Below, in pieces: positions 18,411 through 28,728 of a stretch of DNA of 64,000 nucleotides; the first letter of the stretch is position 1, and the number at the start of each line of letters is the position of its first letter. Source of the DNA: Azospira restricta (lineage in GTDB: Bacteria > Pseudomonadota > Gammaproteobacteria > Burkholderiales > Rhodocyclaceae). Where the stretch lies: NCBI RefSeq assembly GCF_016858125.1, contig NZ_CP064781.1, forward strand, positions 248,001-312,000, written 5' to 3'. The notes below the pieces were generated by a model. The model did no database searches. It saw only the letters and a list, made by a program, of their open reading frames with translations, and was not told the DNA's origin. Position numbers and translations under genes: made by a program.

Positions 18411-20369
18411 ATGTCGCTTGCCCAGCAATTCGCCGCCTATGCCGCATGGCGGAGCCAGCTCGGCGAAGGCCTGGAGCGCCTGCGCAACTGGCTCGCCGAC
18501 AACGAACTGAACGACGCGCAGACCGACCTGCGCCTGACCCAGCTGCTCGAGCGGCTACGCGAGGACCGCCTGCACGTCGCCTTCGTCGCCGAGTTCTCGC
18601 GCGGCAAGTCGGAGCTGATCAACGCCATTTTCTTCGCCGACTACGGCAACCGCATGCTGCCCTCGTCGGCCGGGCGGACGACGATGTGCCCGACCGAGCT
18701 GATGTACGACCCGGCGAAGCCGCCCTGCGTCGAACTGCTGCCGATCGAGACGCGCGCCAACAGCGCCGGCGTCAGCGAATACAAGAAGTTTCCCGAGGAG
18801 TGGCGGCGCGTGCCGCTCGACGTCGCCTCGGCCGAGGCGATGCAGGAAACGCTGCGCCACGTCAGCGAGGTCACCCGCGTCAGCCGCGAGACCGCCGAGC
18901 ACCTCGGCTTCGACCTCGCCGACGATTCGCTCGCCGCATTCCGGGTCGACGCCGAGGGCATGGTCGAAATCCCGCGCTGGCGGCACGCCGTCATCAATTT
19001 CCCGCATCCGCTGCTGAAGCAGGGGCTGGTCATCCTCGACACGCCGGGGCTGAACGCGATCGGCACCGAACCCGAGCTGACGCTGTCGCTGCTGCCGAAC
19101 GCGCACGCGGTGCTGTTCATCCTCGCCGCCGACACCGGCGTCACGCAGTCCGACCTCGCCATCTGGAAGGAGCACGTCGACGCGCCGGACGGCCGCAAGA
19201 AGGGGCGCCTCGTCGTGCTGAACAAGATCGACGGCCAGTGGGACGAGCTGAAGAGCGCGGCCGAGGTCGACTTCGAGATCGCCCGCCAGGTCGGCAGCTG
19301 CGCCACCATCCTCAACCTGCCGGCCAACCAGATCTTCCCGGTGTCGGCACAGAAGGGGCTGGTCGCCAAGATCAACGCCGACGACGCGCTGCTCGAGAAG
19401 AGCCGCATCCCGGCGCTGGAACGCGCGCTGTCCGAGGAACTGATCCCGGCCAAGCAGGAGATCGTCCGCGACGACACCGAGAACGAGTTCAACGAGCTCG
19501 GCCTGCGCGCGCGCGGCCTGCTCGAATCGCGGCTCGCCGGCCTGCGCGAGCAGCTGGCCGAGCTGACCGAGCTGCGCGGCAAGAACCGCGGTGTCGTCGA
19601 ATACATGATGGGCAAGGTGCGCACCGAGAAGGAGGAGTTCGAATCCGGACTGCAGCGTTACTACGCGGTGCGCAGCATCTTCTCGACGCTGACCAACAAG
19701 CTGTTCGCCCACCTCGGCCTGGACACGCTGCGCGCGCTGACGCAGTCGACGCGCGAGTCGATGCTGGAGGCGACCTTCTCCAAGCAGCTCTCCGACGCGA
19801 TGGCCAACTTCTTCGCGGTCAGCCGCGACGCGCTGGCAAAGTCGAAGGGCGAGGTCGACGAGATCCACAAGATGATGGAGGCGATCTACCGCAAGTTCTC
19901 GGTCGAGCACGGCCTCAAGCTGGGCAGCCCGGCGAGCTTCTCGCTGCTGCGCTACGAGAAGGAGCTCGACCGCCTGGAAACCTGGTGCGACACGCACCTG
20001 AACACGATGTTCCAGCTGCTGCGCCACGACAAGGCGCACCTCACGCAAAAGTTCTTCGAGGAGGTGGCGATGCAGGTGCGGCGCGCCTTCGAGCACGCCA
20101 ACCGGCATGCCGAGGGCTGGCTGAAGGCGATCATGGCACCGATGGAGACGCAGGTGCGCGAGCACCAGATCCAGCTGAAGCGGCGCCTGGAAAGCATCAA
20201 GCGCATCCATCAGGCGACCGATACGCTGGAGGAGCGGATCGGCGAGCTGACGCACGTCGAGTCGACGCTGGTCGCGCAGATCGCCGCGCTGGCGTCGATC
20301 ACCGCCGCCGTGCAGGAGGCGCTACGCGCCGAGGTCGACCCGCGCGACCAGATGGTCGTCAATCTCTGA
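18411..20369 (+). CDS. Dynamin-family GTPase
   Basis: A large GTPase of 652 residues. The P-loop AEFSRGKS is at 60-67 (dynamin-like, first Gly replaced by Ala), the G3 motif DTPGL at 210-214 and the G4 motif NKID at 271-274. Long helical and coiled-coil segments follow from about 370 to the end, but no clear transmembrane paddle is seen. ATG 18411 is preferred to a start 69 bp upstream. Bacterial dynamin-like proteins remodel or protect membranes; the role here is not known. It stands alone and ends at a bidirectional terminator shared with the ferredoxin gene. Confidence 0.85.
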   Translation: MSLAQQFAAYAAWRSQLGEGLERLRNWLADNELNDAQTDLRLTQLLERLREDRLHVAFVAEFSRGKSELINAIFFADYGNRMLPSSAGRTTMCPTELMYDPAKPPCVELLPIETRANSAGVSEYKKFPEEWRRVPLDVASAEAMQETLRHVSEVTRVSRETAEHLGFDLADDSLAAFRVDAEGMVEIPRWRHAVINFPHPLLKQGLVILDTPGLNAIGTEPELTLSLLPNAHAVLFILAADTGVTQSDLAIWKEHVDAPDGRKKGRLVVLNKIDGQWDELKSAAEVDFEIARQVGSCATILNLPANQIFPVSAQKGLVAKINADDALLEKSRIPALERALSEELIPAKQEIVRDDTENEFNELGLRARGLLESRLAGLREQLAELTELRGKNRGVVEYMMGKVRTEKEEFESGLQRYYAVRSIFSTLTNKLFAHLGLDTLRALTQSTRESMLEATFSKQLSDAMANFFAVSRDALAKSKGEVDEIHKMMEAIYRKFSVEHGLKLGSPASFSLLRYEKELDRLETWCDTHLNTMFQLLRHDKAHLTQKFFEEVAMQVRRAFEHANRHAEGWLKAIMAPMETQVREHQIQLKRRLESIKRIHQATDTLEERIGELTHVESTLVAQIAALASITAAVQEALRAEVDPRDQMVVNL

Positions 20370-20381
20370 CCCGGCCGCAAA

Positions 20382-20424
20382 GAAAAAAGCGCCGCACCCC
20401 CGACCCGGGGCTGCGGCGCTTTTT
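20382..20424. terminator. Bidirectional terminator
   Basis: GCGCCGCA...TGCGGCGC forms a GC-rich stem with an inner CCCC/GGGG pairing. It is flanked by a run of six A on the left and five T on the right, so it works on either strand between the convergent GTPase and ferredoxin genes. Confidence 0.9.
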
Positions 20425-20447
20425 CTTGTCGTTCCGGCGAGCGGCGG

Positions 20448-21798
<1,351 letters not shown>

Positions 21799-21802
<4 letters not shown>

Positions 21803-23100
21803 TCGCCGGCCACCACCACGGTCACCAGGTGCTCGGGCTTGACGTGGCGGGCGAAGGCCGCGCGCACGTCGGCCGCCGTCACCTTGCCGATGTTCGCCGC
21901 GTAGGTGTCGAGGTAGTCGAGCGGCAGCCCGTAGAAGGCGATCGCGGCGACGTTGTCGAGGATCTTGCGGTTCGAGTCGAGGCGCAGCGGGAAGCTGCCG
22001 ACGATGTTCGCCTTCGCCGCCTTCAGCTCGTCCTCGCTCGGCCCTTCGGCGAGGAAGCGCAGCAGCTCGTCGCGGGCCACCTTGAGCGCGTCCTTGGCTT
22101 GCTCGCGCTTGGTCTGCAGGCCGATCTGGAACGGCCCGGCCTCCTTCATCGGCGCGAAGTAGCTGTAGACGCTGTAGGCGAAGCCGCGCTTGTCGCGCAC
22201 TTCTTTCATCAGCCGGGAGACGAAGCCGCCGCCGCCGAGGCTGTAGTTGCCGACCATCAGCGCGTAGAAGTCGGGGTCGCCGCGCTTCAGCGCCGGCAGG
22301 CCGAACTGGATATGCGCCTGCGCCGCCGGGTGCGGCAAGCGCACTTCGCCGGCGGCCGGCAAGGTCACCGCCGGCGTCGGCACCGCAGCCTCGCCGGCCG
22401 GCAGCGCCCCGGTCAGCTGCTGCGCCAGCGCCTCGGCCTCGGCGCGGCTCAAGTCGCCGACGATCGAGACCACCGCCGTGCGCGCGGTGTAGCGCGCGGC
22501 ATGGAAGGCGCACAGGTCGTCGCCGGAGATCCGCCCGAGGCTGTCGACGGTCGGCTGCCGGCCGTAGGGATGGTCGCCGTAGAGCCCGGCCCAGAACGCT
22601 CGCGCGGCGATCGTCTCCGGCCGCGTCAGCGCCTCGCGCAACGCGGCGACGGTGCGCGCCCGCTCGCGCTCGAAGACGGCCGCGTCGAAGCGCGGTTCGG
22701 CGATCACCGCGCGCATGATGGCGAAGGCGGCGTTGCGCTTGTCCGGCATCGCCAGCGTGCGCAAGCTGACGCTGGCACGGTCGGTGTCGGCGCCGCCGCC
22801 CAGCCGCGCCCCGAGGTCGGCGAGTTTGGTCGCCACCTCGTTCTCGTCCATGCCGCCGGCGCCGAGGTCCATCAGGCCGCGCGTCAGCTGCGCCAGCCCG
22901 GCCTTGTCGGCCGGGTCCTGCGCGGCGCCGGCGGGGAAGTCGACCTGCACGTCGACGATCGGCAGCGCGCGCGACTCGACGAAATAGACGCGGGCGCCGG
23001 ACGGCGCCTGCCAGTGCTCGATGCGCACGCCGGCCTCGGCGGCCAGCGTGGCGGCGCAGAGACCGAGCGCGAGAAGAAGCTTCCTGGTCATCGTTTTCAT
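21799..23100 (-). CDS. M16-family peptidase-like protein, catalytically inactive subunit
   Basis: 433 residues with a signal peptide (about 1-23), so periplasmic. The overall fold is that of pitrilysin/insulinase family half-enzymes. The zinc motif HxxEH is replaced by QLTRG at 71-75, so it cannot bind zinc there. It lies 14 bp downstream of an intact M16 gene, which fits the known heterodimeric M16B arrangement of one catalytic and one substrate-binding subunit. The C-terminal domain keeps the R/Y-type motif (RDKRGFAYSV). Confidence 0.9.
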
Positions 23101-23114
23101 TCCCGAAATCCCCG

Positions 23115-24488
23115 TCAGTGCCGGATCGGCGCCGCAAAGCGGCGGGGCGTCGCCGACGCCAGCGGCTGCGGATCGAGCACGCCGACCGTCAGGCTGTCGT
23201 CGACGAAGTAGCGGCGGGCGACCTCGCGCACCTGCTCGGCGGTCACCGCCTGCAGCTTCTCGATGATCCGCCCGCTCTTGCCGTAGGGCAGACCGACCGC
23301 CTCCAGCTGGCCGATCTCCATCGCCTGCGCGAACATCGAGTCGAGCTTGTACACCTCGCTCGCCACCAGCTGCGCTTTGGCGCGCTCGAGTTCCTCGGCG
23401 CTGACGCCCTCGTCCTGGATGCGCGCGATCTCGGCGCGCAGGCCGGCCTCCATCTCGGCCACCGTCCTGCCCTGCGACGGCGTGCCGACCAGGTAGAACA
23501 TGCCCGGGCCGCGCGCCGACGCGTCATAGTCCGCGCTCGCCGAGACGGCGAGGCGCTGCTCGCGCACCAGGTGCTTCGAGAAGCGTGCCGCGCCGTGGCC
23601 GGCGAGCACCGACCCGAGCATCTCCAGCGCGTAGGGATCGACGTCCTGGTCGACGTCCTTCAGCACCGGCGCGCGGTAGCCCATGATCAGCACCGGCAGT
23701 TCGGCCGGCGCCTTCACCGTCAGCCGGCGGATGCCGGCCTGCGCCGGCTCGTCCTGCGGCTTGCGCGCCGGCAGCGGGCGCGCCTTGAGCCCGCCGTAGA
23801 GTTTCTCGGCGGCCTTGAAGACGGCCTGGTGGTCGACGTCGCCGACGATCACGACGTAGGCGTTGTTCGGCACGTACCAGCGCTCGTACCAGTCGCGCGC
23901 GTCCTGCACCGTCATGTGCTCGAGGTCGCTCATCCAGCCGATGATCGGCCGGCGGTAGGGATGCGACTGGAAGGCGACCGCATTCATCGCCTCGAACAGC
24001 CGCGACTGCGGCTGGTCGTCGGTGCGCAGCCGGCGCTCCTCCATCACCACCTTGATCTCCTGCTCGAATTCGTTCGCCGACAGCGTCAGGTGGCGCATGC
24101 GGTCGGCCTCCAGCGCCATCATCTCCTCCAGCTTCTCCTTCGGCACCTGCTGGAAGTAGGCGGTGTAGTCGCGGCTGGTGAAGGCGTTGTCGCGGCCGCC
24201 GGCGGCGGCGACGAGGCGATTGAACTCGCCCGGCCCGACCTTCGGCGTGCCCTTGAACATCATGTGCTCGAGCACGTGGGCGACGCCGGTGGTGCCGTTG
24301 CTCTCGTCCATCGAGCCGGCGCGGTACCACACCATATGCACCGCAGTCGGCGCGCGGCGGTCTTCCTTGACGATCACGGAGAGGCCGTTGGCCAGCTTGT
24401 GCGCGTAGGGATTGGCGAGGAGGGGCGGGGCGGCGAGGGTACAGGCCAGCCCGAACAGTGAAGCGAGGAGCTGTCGTCGCATGGTCAT
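23115..24488 (-). CDS. M16-family zinc peptidase, catalytic subunit
   Basis: 457 residues with a signal peptide (about 1-26). The zinc-binding HVLEH motif is at 71-75, and a distal glutamate lies in the VVMEERR segment about 75 residues later. It probably forms a periplasmic heterodimer with the following inactive paralogue. ATG 24488 is used, or ATG 24482 six bases inside; the ribosome-binding site is weak. The much longer open frame upstream is the antisense of ftsY. It is divergent from ftsY across 120 bp. Confidence 0.93.
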   Translation of the reverse strand: MTMRRQLLASLFGLACTLAAPPLLANPYAHKLANGLSVIVKEDRRAPTAVHMVWYRAGSMDESNGTTGVAHVLEHMMFKGTPKVGPGEFNRLVAAAGGRDNAFTSRDYTAYFQQVPKEKLEEMMALEADRMRHLTLSANEFEQEIKVVMEERRLRTDDQPQSRLFEAMNAVAFQSHPYRRPIIGWMSDLEHMTVQDARDWYERWYVPNNAYVVIVGDVDHQAVFKAAEKLYGGLKARPLPARKPQDEPAQAGIRRLTVKAPAELPVLIMGYRAPVLKDVDQDVDPYALEMLGSVLAGHGAARFSKHLVREQRLAVSASADYDASARGPGMFYLVGTPSQGRTVAEMEAGLRAEIARIQDEGVSAEELERAKAQLVASEVYKLDSMFAQAMEIGQLEAVGLPYGKSGRIIEKLQAVTAEQVREVARRYFVDDSLTVGVLDPQPLASATPRRFAAPIRH

Positions 24489-24608
24489 CAGGGGGCTTCT
24501 GTTAAAATTTCGTTTTCGGCGAGCGGATCGCCACGCCGGGGCGCCAATCTTAACACCGCCCCGGCACGGCAACGCTCGCGCTCGGCCCTCACACGACCCG
24601 GACCCCGC

Positions 24609-25577
24609 ATGTTTGGCTTCCTGAAGAAACCCACCGACAACGGCAGCGCCGCACCGGACGCCGCCGCTGCCCCCTCCTGGCGCGAACGCCTGAAGGCCGG
24701 CCTCGCGCGCACGCGCGCGCAGTTCGGCGGCAAGCTGAAATCGATCTTCGCCCGCGGCAAGGTCGACGACGAACTGCTCGAGGAGCTGGAGACGCTGCTG
24801 TTGACCAGCGACATCGGCATCGAGGCCACCGAGCACCTGCTGACGGCGCTGAAGGCGCGCGCGAAGAAGGACAAGCTGGAAACGCCGGAGGCGATCCAGC
24901 AGGCGCTCGCCGACGCGCTGCTCGAGCTGCTGAAGCCGCTCGAGCAGCCGCTCGACCTCGCCTCGCACCGCCCGTTCATCATCATGATCGCCGGCATCAA
25001 CGGCGCCGGCAAGACGACCTCGATCGGCAAGCTGGCCAAGTACTTCCAGTCGCAGGGCAAATCGGTGCTGCTCGCCGCCGGCGACACCTTCCGCGCCGCC
25101 GCGCGCGAGCAGCTGATGACCTGGGGCGAGCGCAACAACGTCACCGTCGTCGCGCAGGAATCGGGCGACCCGGCGGCGGTCATCTTCGACGCGATCGCGG
25201 CCGCCAAGGCGCGCGGCATCGACGTCGTGCTCGCCGACACCGCCGGCCGGCTGCCGACGCAGCTGCACCTGATGGAGGAAATCGCCAAGGTCCGCCGCGT
25301 GATCAAGAAGGCCGACCACAGCGGCCCGCACGAGACGCTGCTGGTGCTCGACGCGAACATCGGCCAAAACGCGCTGGCGCAGGTGAAGGCCTTCGACAAG
25401 GCGATCCACGTCACCGGCCTGGTCGTCACCAAGCTCGACGGCACCGCCAAGGGCGGCGCGCTGGCGGCGATCGCGCGGCAGTGCCCGAAGCCGGTGCGCT
25501 TCATCGGCGTCGGCGAGGGCATCGACGACCTGCGCCCCTTCGTCGCCCGCGACTTCGTGGACGCGATGTTCGAATGA
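24609..25577 (+). CDS. ftsY: Signal recognition particle receptor FtsY
   Basis: An SRP-type GTPase of 322 residues that docks SRP-ribosome complexes at the membrane. The short N-terminal region is followed by the helical N domain (about 30-115) and the G domain with P-loop GINGAGKTT (129-137), DTAGR, TKLDG and the C-terminal GVGEGIDDL. The acidic A domain of E. coli FtsY is mostly missing, as in many betaproteobacteria. Its stop overlaps the ftsE start. Confidence 0.97.
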   Translation: MFGFLKKPTDNGSAAPDAAAAPSWRERLKAGLARTRAQFGGKLKSIFARGKVDDELLEELETLLLTSDIGIEATEHLLTALKARAKKDKLETPEAIQQALADALLELLKPLEQPLDLASHRPFIIMIAGINGAGKTTSIGKLAKYFQSQGKSVLLAAGDTFRAAAREQLMTWGERNNVTVVAQESGDPAAVIFDAIAAAKARGIDVVLADTAGRLPTQLHLMEEIAKVRRVIKKADHSGPHETLLVLDANIGQNALAQVKAFDKAIHVTGLVVTKLDGTAKGGALAAIARQCPKPVRFIGVGEGIDDLRPFVARDFVDAMFE

Positions 25578-26227
25578 TCAGCTGCTCGGGTGTCGGCAAG
25601 CGCTATCCGGGCGGCCTCACCGCGCTGGACAACGTCAGCTGCGAGATCGGCGCCGGCGAGATGGTCTTCGTCACCGGCCACTCCGGCGCCGGCAAGTCGA
25701 CGCTGGTCAAGCTGTTTGCCGCGATCGAGCGCCCGACCTCGGGCAGCATCGTCGTCAACGGCCAGAACCTCGCCGCACTGCGCCCGGGCGCGCTGCCCTA
25801 CCTGCGGCGCAACTTCGGCCTGGTCTTCCAGGACCAGAAGCTGCTGTTCGACCGCAACGCGCTGGACAACGTGCTGCTGCCGCTGGCCATCGTCGGCACG
25901 CCGCGGCACGAGGCGCTGCGCCGCGCGCAGGCGGCGCTCGACAAGGTCGGCCTGCTCGACCGCGCCCGCGCCAACCCGATCGCGCTCTCCGGCGGCGAGC
26001 AACAGCGGCTGGCGATCGCCCGCGCCGTGGTCAACCGGCCGGCGGTCCTACTCGCCGACGAACCGACCGCCAACCTCGACGTCGACTCGGCAGCCGGCAT
26101 CCTCGACATCTTCCGCGCCTTCCACCAGGTCGGCGTGACCGTGATCATCGCCACCCACGACCCGCAGTGGAGCGGATTGCCGGGTGCGCGCGAACTGCGC
26201 CTCGCCCGCGGGAGCCTCGCCCAATGA
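25574..26227 (+). CDS. ftsE: Cell division ATP-binding protein FtsE
   Basis: An ABC ATPase of 217 residues. Walker A GHSGAGKST is at 35-43, followed by the signature LSGGEQQR and Walker B LLADEPT. With FtsX it activates periplasmic amidases at the septum. The ATG overlaps the ftsY stop (ATGA) and its own stop overlaps the ftsX start in the same way, so the three are translationally coupled. Confidence 0.97.
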   Translation: MISCSGVGKRYPGGLTALDNVSCEIGAGEMVFVTGHSGAGKSTLVKLFAAIERPTSGSIVVNGQNLAALRPGALPYLRRNFGLVFQDQKLLFDRNALDNVLLPLAIVGTPRHEALRRAQAALDKVGLLDRARANPIALSGGEQQRLAIARAVVNRPAVLLADEPTANLDVDSAAGILDIFRAFHQVGVTVIIATHDPQWSGLPGARELRLARGSLAQ

Positions 26228-27120
26228 AGGCCTGGCTGACCCAGCACGGCGCCGCGCTGCGCGACGCGCTGCGGCGGCTGGCCGCGGCGGCGCTGAACAC
26301 CGCGCTGTCGCTGTTCGTGATCGGCATCGCGCTGACGCTGCCGGCGGCCGGCTGGCTGCTGCTCGACAACGCGCAGCAGGCGGCGCGCAACGCCTCGGGC
26401 GTGCAGCAGATCAGCGTGTTCATGACGCAGGACGCCGACCGCAAGGCGGTGGCCGAGATCGAGTCGCGGCTGCGGGCGGCAGCGCCCGGGAAATGGCGCT
26501 TCGTGCCGCGCGAGGAGGCGCTGCAGCGCCTGCAAGGCAGCGCCGGCATGGCCGAGGTGGTCGCCAGCCTGCCGCGCAACCCGTTGCCCGACGCCTTCGC
26601 GATCGAGCCGGCCGACACCGCGCCGGAAGCGATGGCGGCGCTGGCGAAAACCATCGCCGGCTGGCCGAAGGTCGCCCACGTCCAGCTCGACGCCGCCTGG
26701 GCCAAGCGCTTCGACGCACTGCTGCGCATCGGCCGGCTGGCCGTCGGTCTGATCGGCGCCGTCTTCGCCGCCGCGCTGGTCGCCGTCACCTTCAACACGA
26801 TTCGCCTGCAGATTCTCGCGCAGGGCGCGGAAATCGAGGTGGCGCGCCTGATCGGCGCCAGCGACGCCTGGATCCGGCGGCCGTTCAGCTACTTCGGCGC
26901 GCTCCAGGGCGGTCTCGGCGGTGCGCTGGCCTGCCTGCTGGTATTCATCGGCAGCGCCCTGCTCGCGCCCGCGATCGGCGAGCTGGCCGAGCTCTACGGC
27001 GCGGAATTCGGCCTGCGCGGGCCAACGCCGGGCTTCGCCGTGCTGCTCGTCGCCGGTGGCGCGCTGCTCGGCTGGCTGGGCGCGCAGTGCTCGGTCGCGA
27101 TCAGCCTGCGCCAGCGCTAA
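26224..27120 (+). CDS. ftsX: Cell division protein FtsX
   Basis: 298 residues with the four-TM FtsX topology: one TM near 25-48, a large periplasmic loop (about 50-170), then three TMs (about 172-196, 222-250 and 268-290). It is the membrane partner of FtsE. ATG 26224 overlaps the ftsE stop; a start 57 bp upstream would lie inside ftsE and is less likely. The downstream gap carries the rpoH promoter and CIRCE. Confidence 0.95.
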   Translation: MKAWLTQHGAALRDALRRLAAAALNTALSLFVIGIALTLPAAGWLLLDNAQQAARNASGVQQISVFMTQDADRKAVAEIESRLRAAAPGKWRFVPREEALQRLQGSAGMAEVVASLPRNPLPDAFAIEPADTAPEAMAALAKTIAGWPKVAHVQLDAAWAKRFDALLRIGRLAVGLIGAVFAAALVAVTFNTIRLQILAQGAEIEVARLIGASDAWIRRPFSYFGALQGGLGGALACLLVFIGSALLAPAIGELAELYGAEFGLRGPTPGFAVLLVAGGALLGWLGAQCSVAISLRQR

Positions 27121-27149
27121 GCCGCTGAGGCCAAGAACTTTTTTCCTCG

Positions 27150-27176
27150 TTAGCACTCTATGACGGCGAGTGCTAA
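27150..27176 (+). promoter_or_regulatory. CIRCE operator (HrcA site) over the rpoH promoter
   Basis: A perfect TTAGCACTC-N9-GAGTGCTAA inverted repeat, identical to the CIRCE consensus, lies 36 bp before the rpoH ATG. A promoter appears embedded in it: TTAGCA at 27150-27155 as a weak -35 and TAAAAT at 27174-27179 as -10, with 18-bp spacing. HrcA bound here should block rpoH transcription. AAGGAGG at 27196-27202 is the strong rpoH ribosome-binding site. No hrcA gene is in the window. Confidence 0.93.
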
Positions 27177-27212
27177 AATGATCCCGGACCTACCCAAGGA
27201 GGACAACGCCCC

Positions 27213-28055
<843 letters not shown>

Positions 28056-28058
<3 letters not shown>

Positions 28059-28151
28059 GTGATGTGCCCCGCACATCACGAAGAAGTGCCCTTGGGGCGC
28101 GCCTGAGCGCTACGCGCCGCGTAGCGCGAAGAAGTACTCTCGGGGTACGTC
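28056..28151 (+). repeat. Dual-hairpin repeat array A (two 48-bp units)
   Basis: Two head-to-tail units at 28056-28103 and 28104-28151. Each reads TGAG, a 9-bp arm, a 3-nt loop, the complementary 9-bp arm, a GAAGAA linker, and a second small hairpin ending in a GGGG run. Unit 1 arms are GTGATGTGC/GCACATCAC; unit 2 arms are GCGCTACGC/GCGTAGCGC. The sequences differ but pairing is kept. The first TGA is the rpoH stop codon. The same family occurs at 35683-35768 and 43735-43930. Confidence 0.9.
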
Positions 28152-28171
28152 TGAGCCCCTTCCCGTTCCGA

Positions 28172-28200
28172 ACGCGGCCGGCAGGCCGCGTTTTGTTTTT
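28172..28200 (+). terminator. Rho-independent terminator of rpoH
   Basis: ACGCGGCC pairs with GGCCGCGT around GGCA, followed by TTTGTTTTT. It lies about 20 bp beyond the repeat array and ends the rpoH transcript. Confidence 0.88.
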
Positions 28201-28359
28201 CCGCGCCGGCAGCCGTTGTTCGCTGCAGCAAAAAACCCCGCCCTGCCCCCACTCCCCCGCCCGGAAACGCGTCCCCACGCGCTGCGAGCATCTTCCGCAG
28301 CGCAACATCGGAACAAAACTTGCCGTTTGCAATCAGAGAGTTGCATGCGGCGCGCACTA

Positions 28360-28388
28360 TTGCATCAGTTTGTGTGCTTATTTACACT
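28360..28388 (+). promoter_or_regulatory. Candidate sigma-70 promoter of the cox cluster
   Basis: TTGCAT (28360-28365) and TACACT (28383-28388) are separated by exactly 17 bp in a locally AT-rich stretch, the only such stretch between rpoH and coxB. Transcription would start near 28395 and give a leader of about 330 nt. Both hexamers are imperfect, so this is a prediction. Confidence 0.45.
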
Positions 28389-28398
28389 GACCGCAAAT

Positions 28399-28412
28399 TT
28401 GATCTAAATCAA
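28399..28412 (+). promoter_or_regulatory. FNR/ANR box upstream of the cox cluster
   Basis: TTGAT-CTAA-ATCAA is a perfect match to the FNR/ANR consensus TTGAT-N4-ATCAA. It is centred about 10 bp downstream of the predicted transcription start, a position that favours repression of the oxidase under anoxia. It lies 313 bp before the coxB start. Activation from a different promoter cannot be excluded. Confidence 0.75.
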
Positions 28413-28446
28413 AAAAACCGCTCAGCTTCTCGGAAAGGGGACACCG

Positions 28447-28728
28447 ATGGCCGTGCCTGTCAGGTGGAGGATTGCGGAACGACGACGCGCGGCCGGCTCC
28501 GGCCGCGTTTCCACCCGGCACGCTCCCGGTGGCGCAAGTGCCGTTGCCGCCCTCCCCGCCCGGCGCCCCCTGCCGGCCACCGCCGCGCGCTGTCACCATC
28601 ACGCCAGCACCGCCGGCCGCCCCGCGCACGCGGGCGCATCCGGGCCGGAATCCACCGCCGCACACCGGGGCACACCGGATGCAGCCGATCACCGCAGCAG
28701 CACAACCCCAACGGAGGAGGGAACTTGA
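28447..28728 (+). other. Possible leader ORF coupled to coxB
   Basis: This 93-codon frame begins at an ATG with AAAGGGG 6 bp upstream and ends at a TGA that overlaps the coxB TTG start (TTGA). The product would be rich in Ala, Arg, Pro and His, resembles no family I know, and has no signal peptide. The other frames here are also open because of high GC. It may be a translated leader or simply a long untranslated region. Nothing else is seen in the 300 bp before coxB. Confidence 0.25.

Noticed and set aside
23115-25409. Extension of the M16 frame to 764 codons
   Set aside because: The additional N-terminal part is antisense to ftsY, and a signal peptide marks the true start at 24488.
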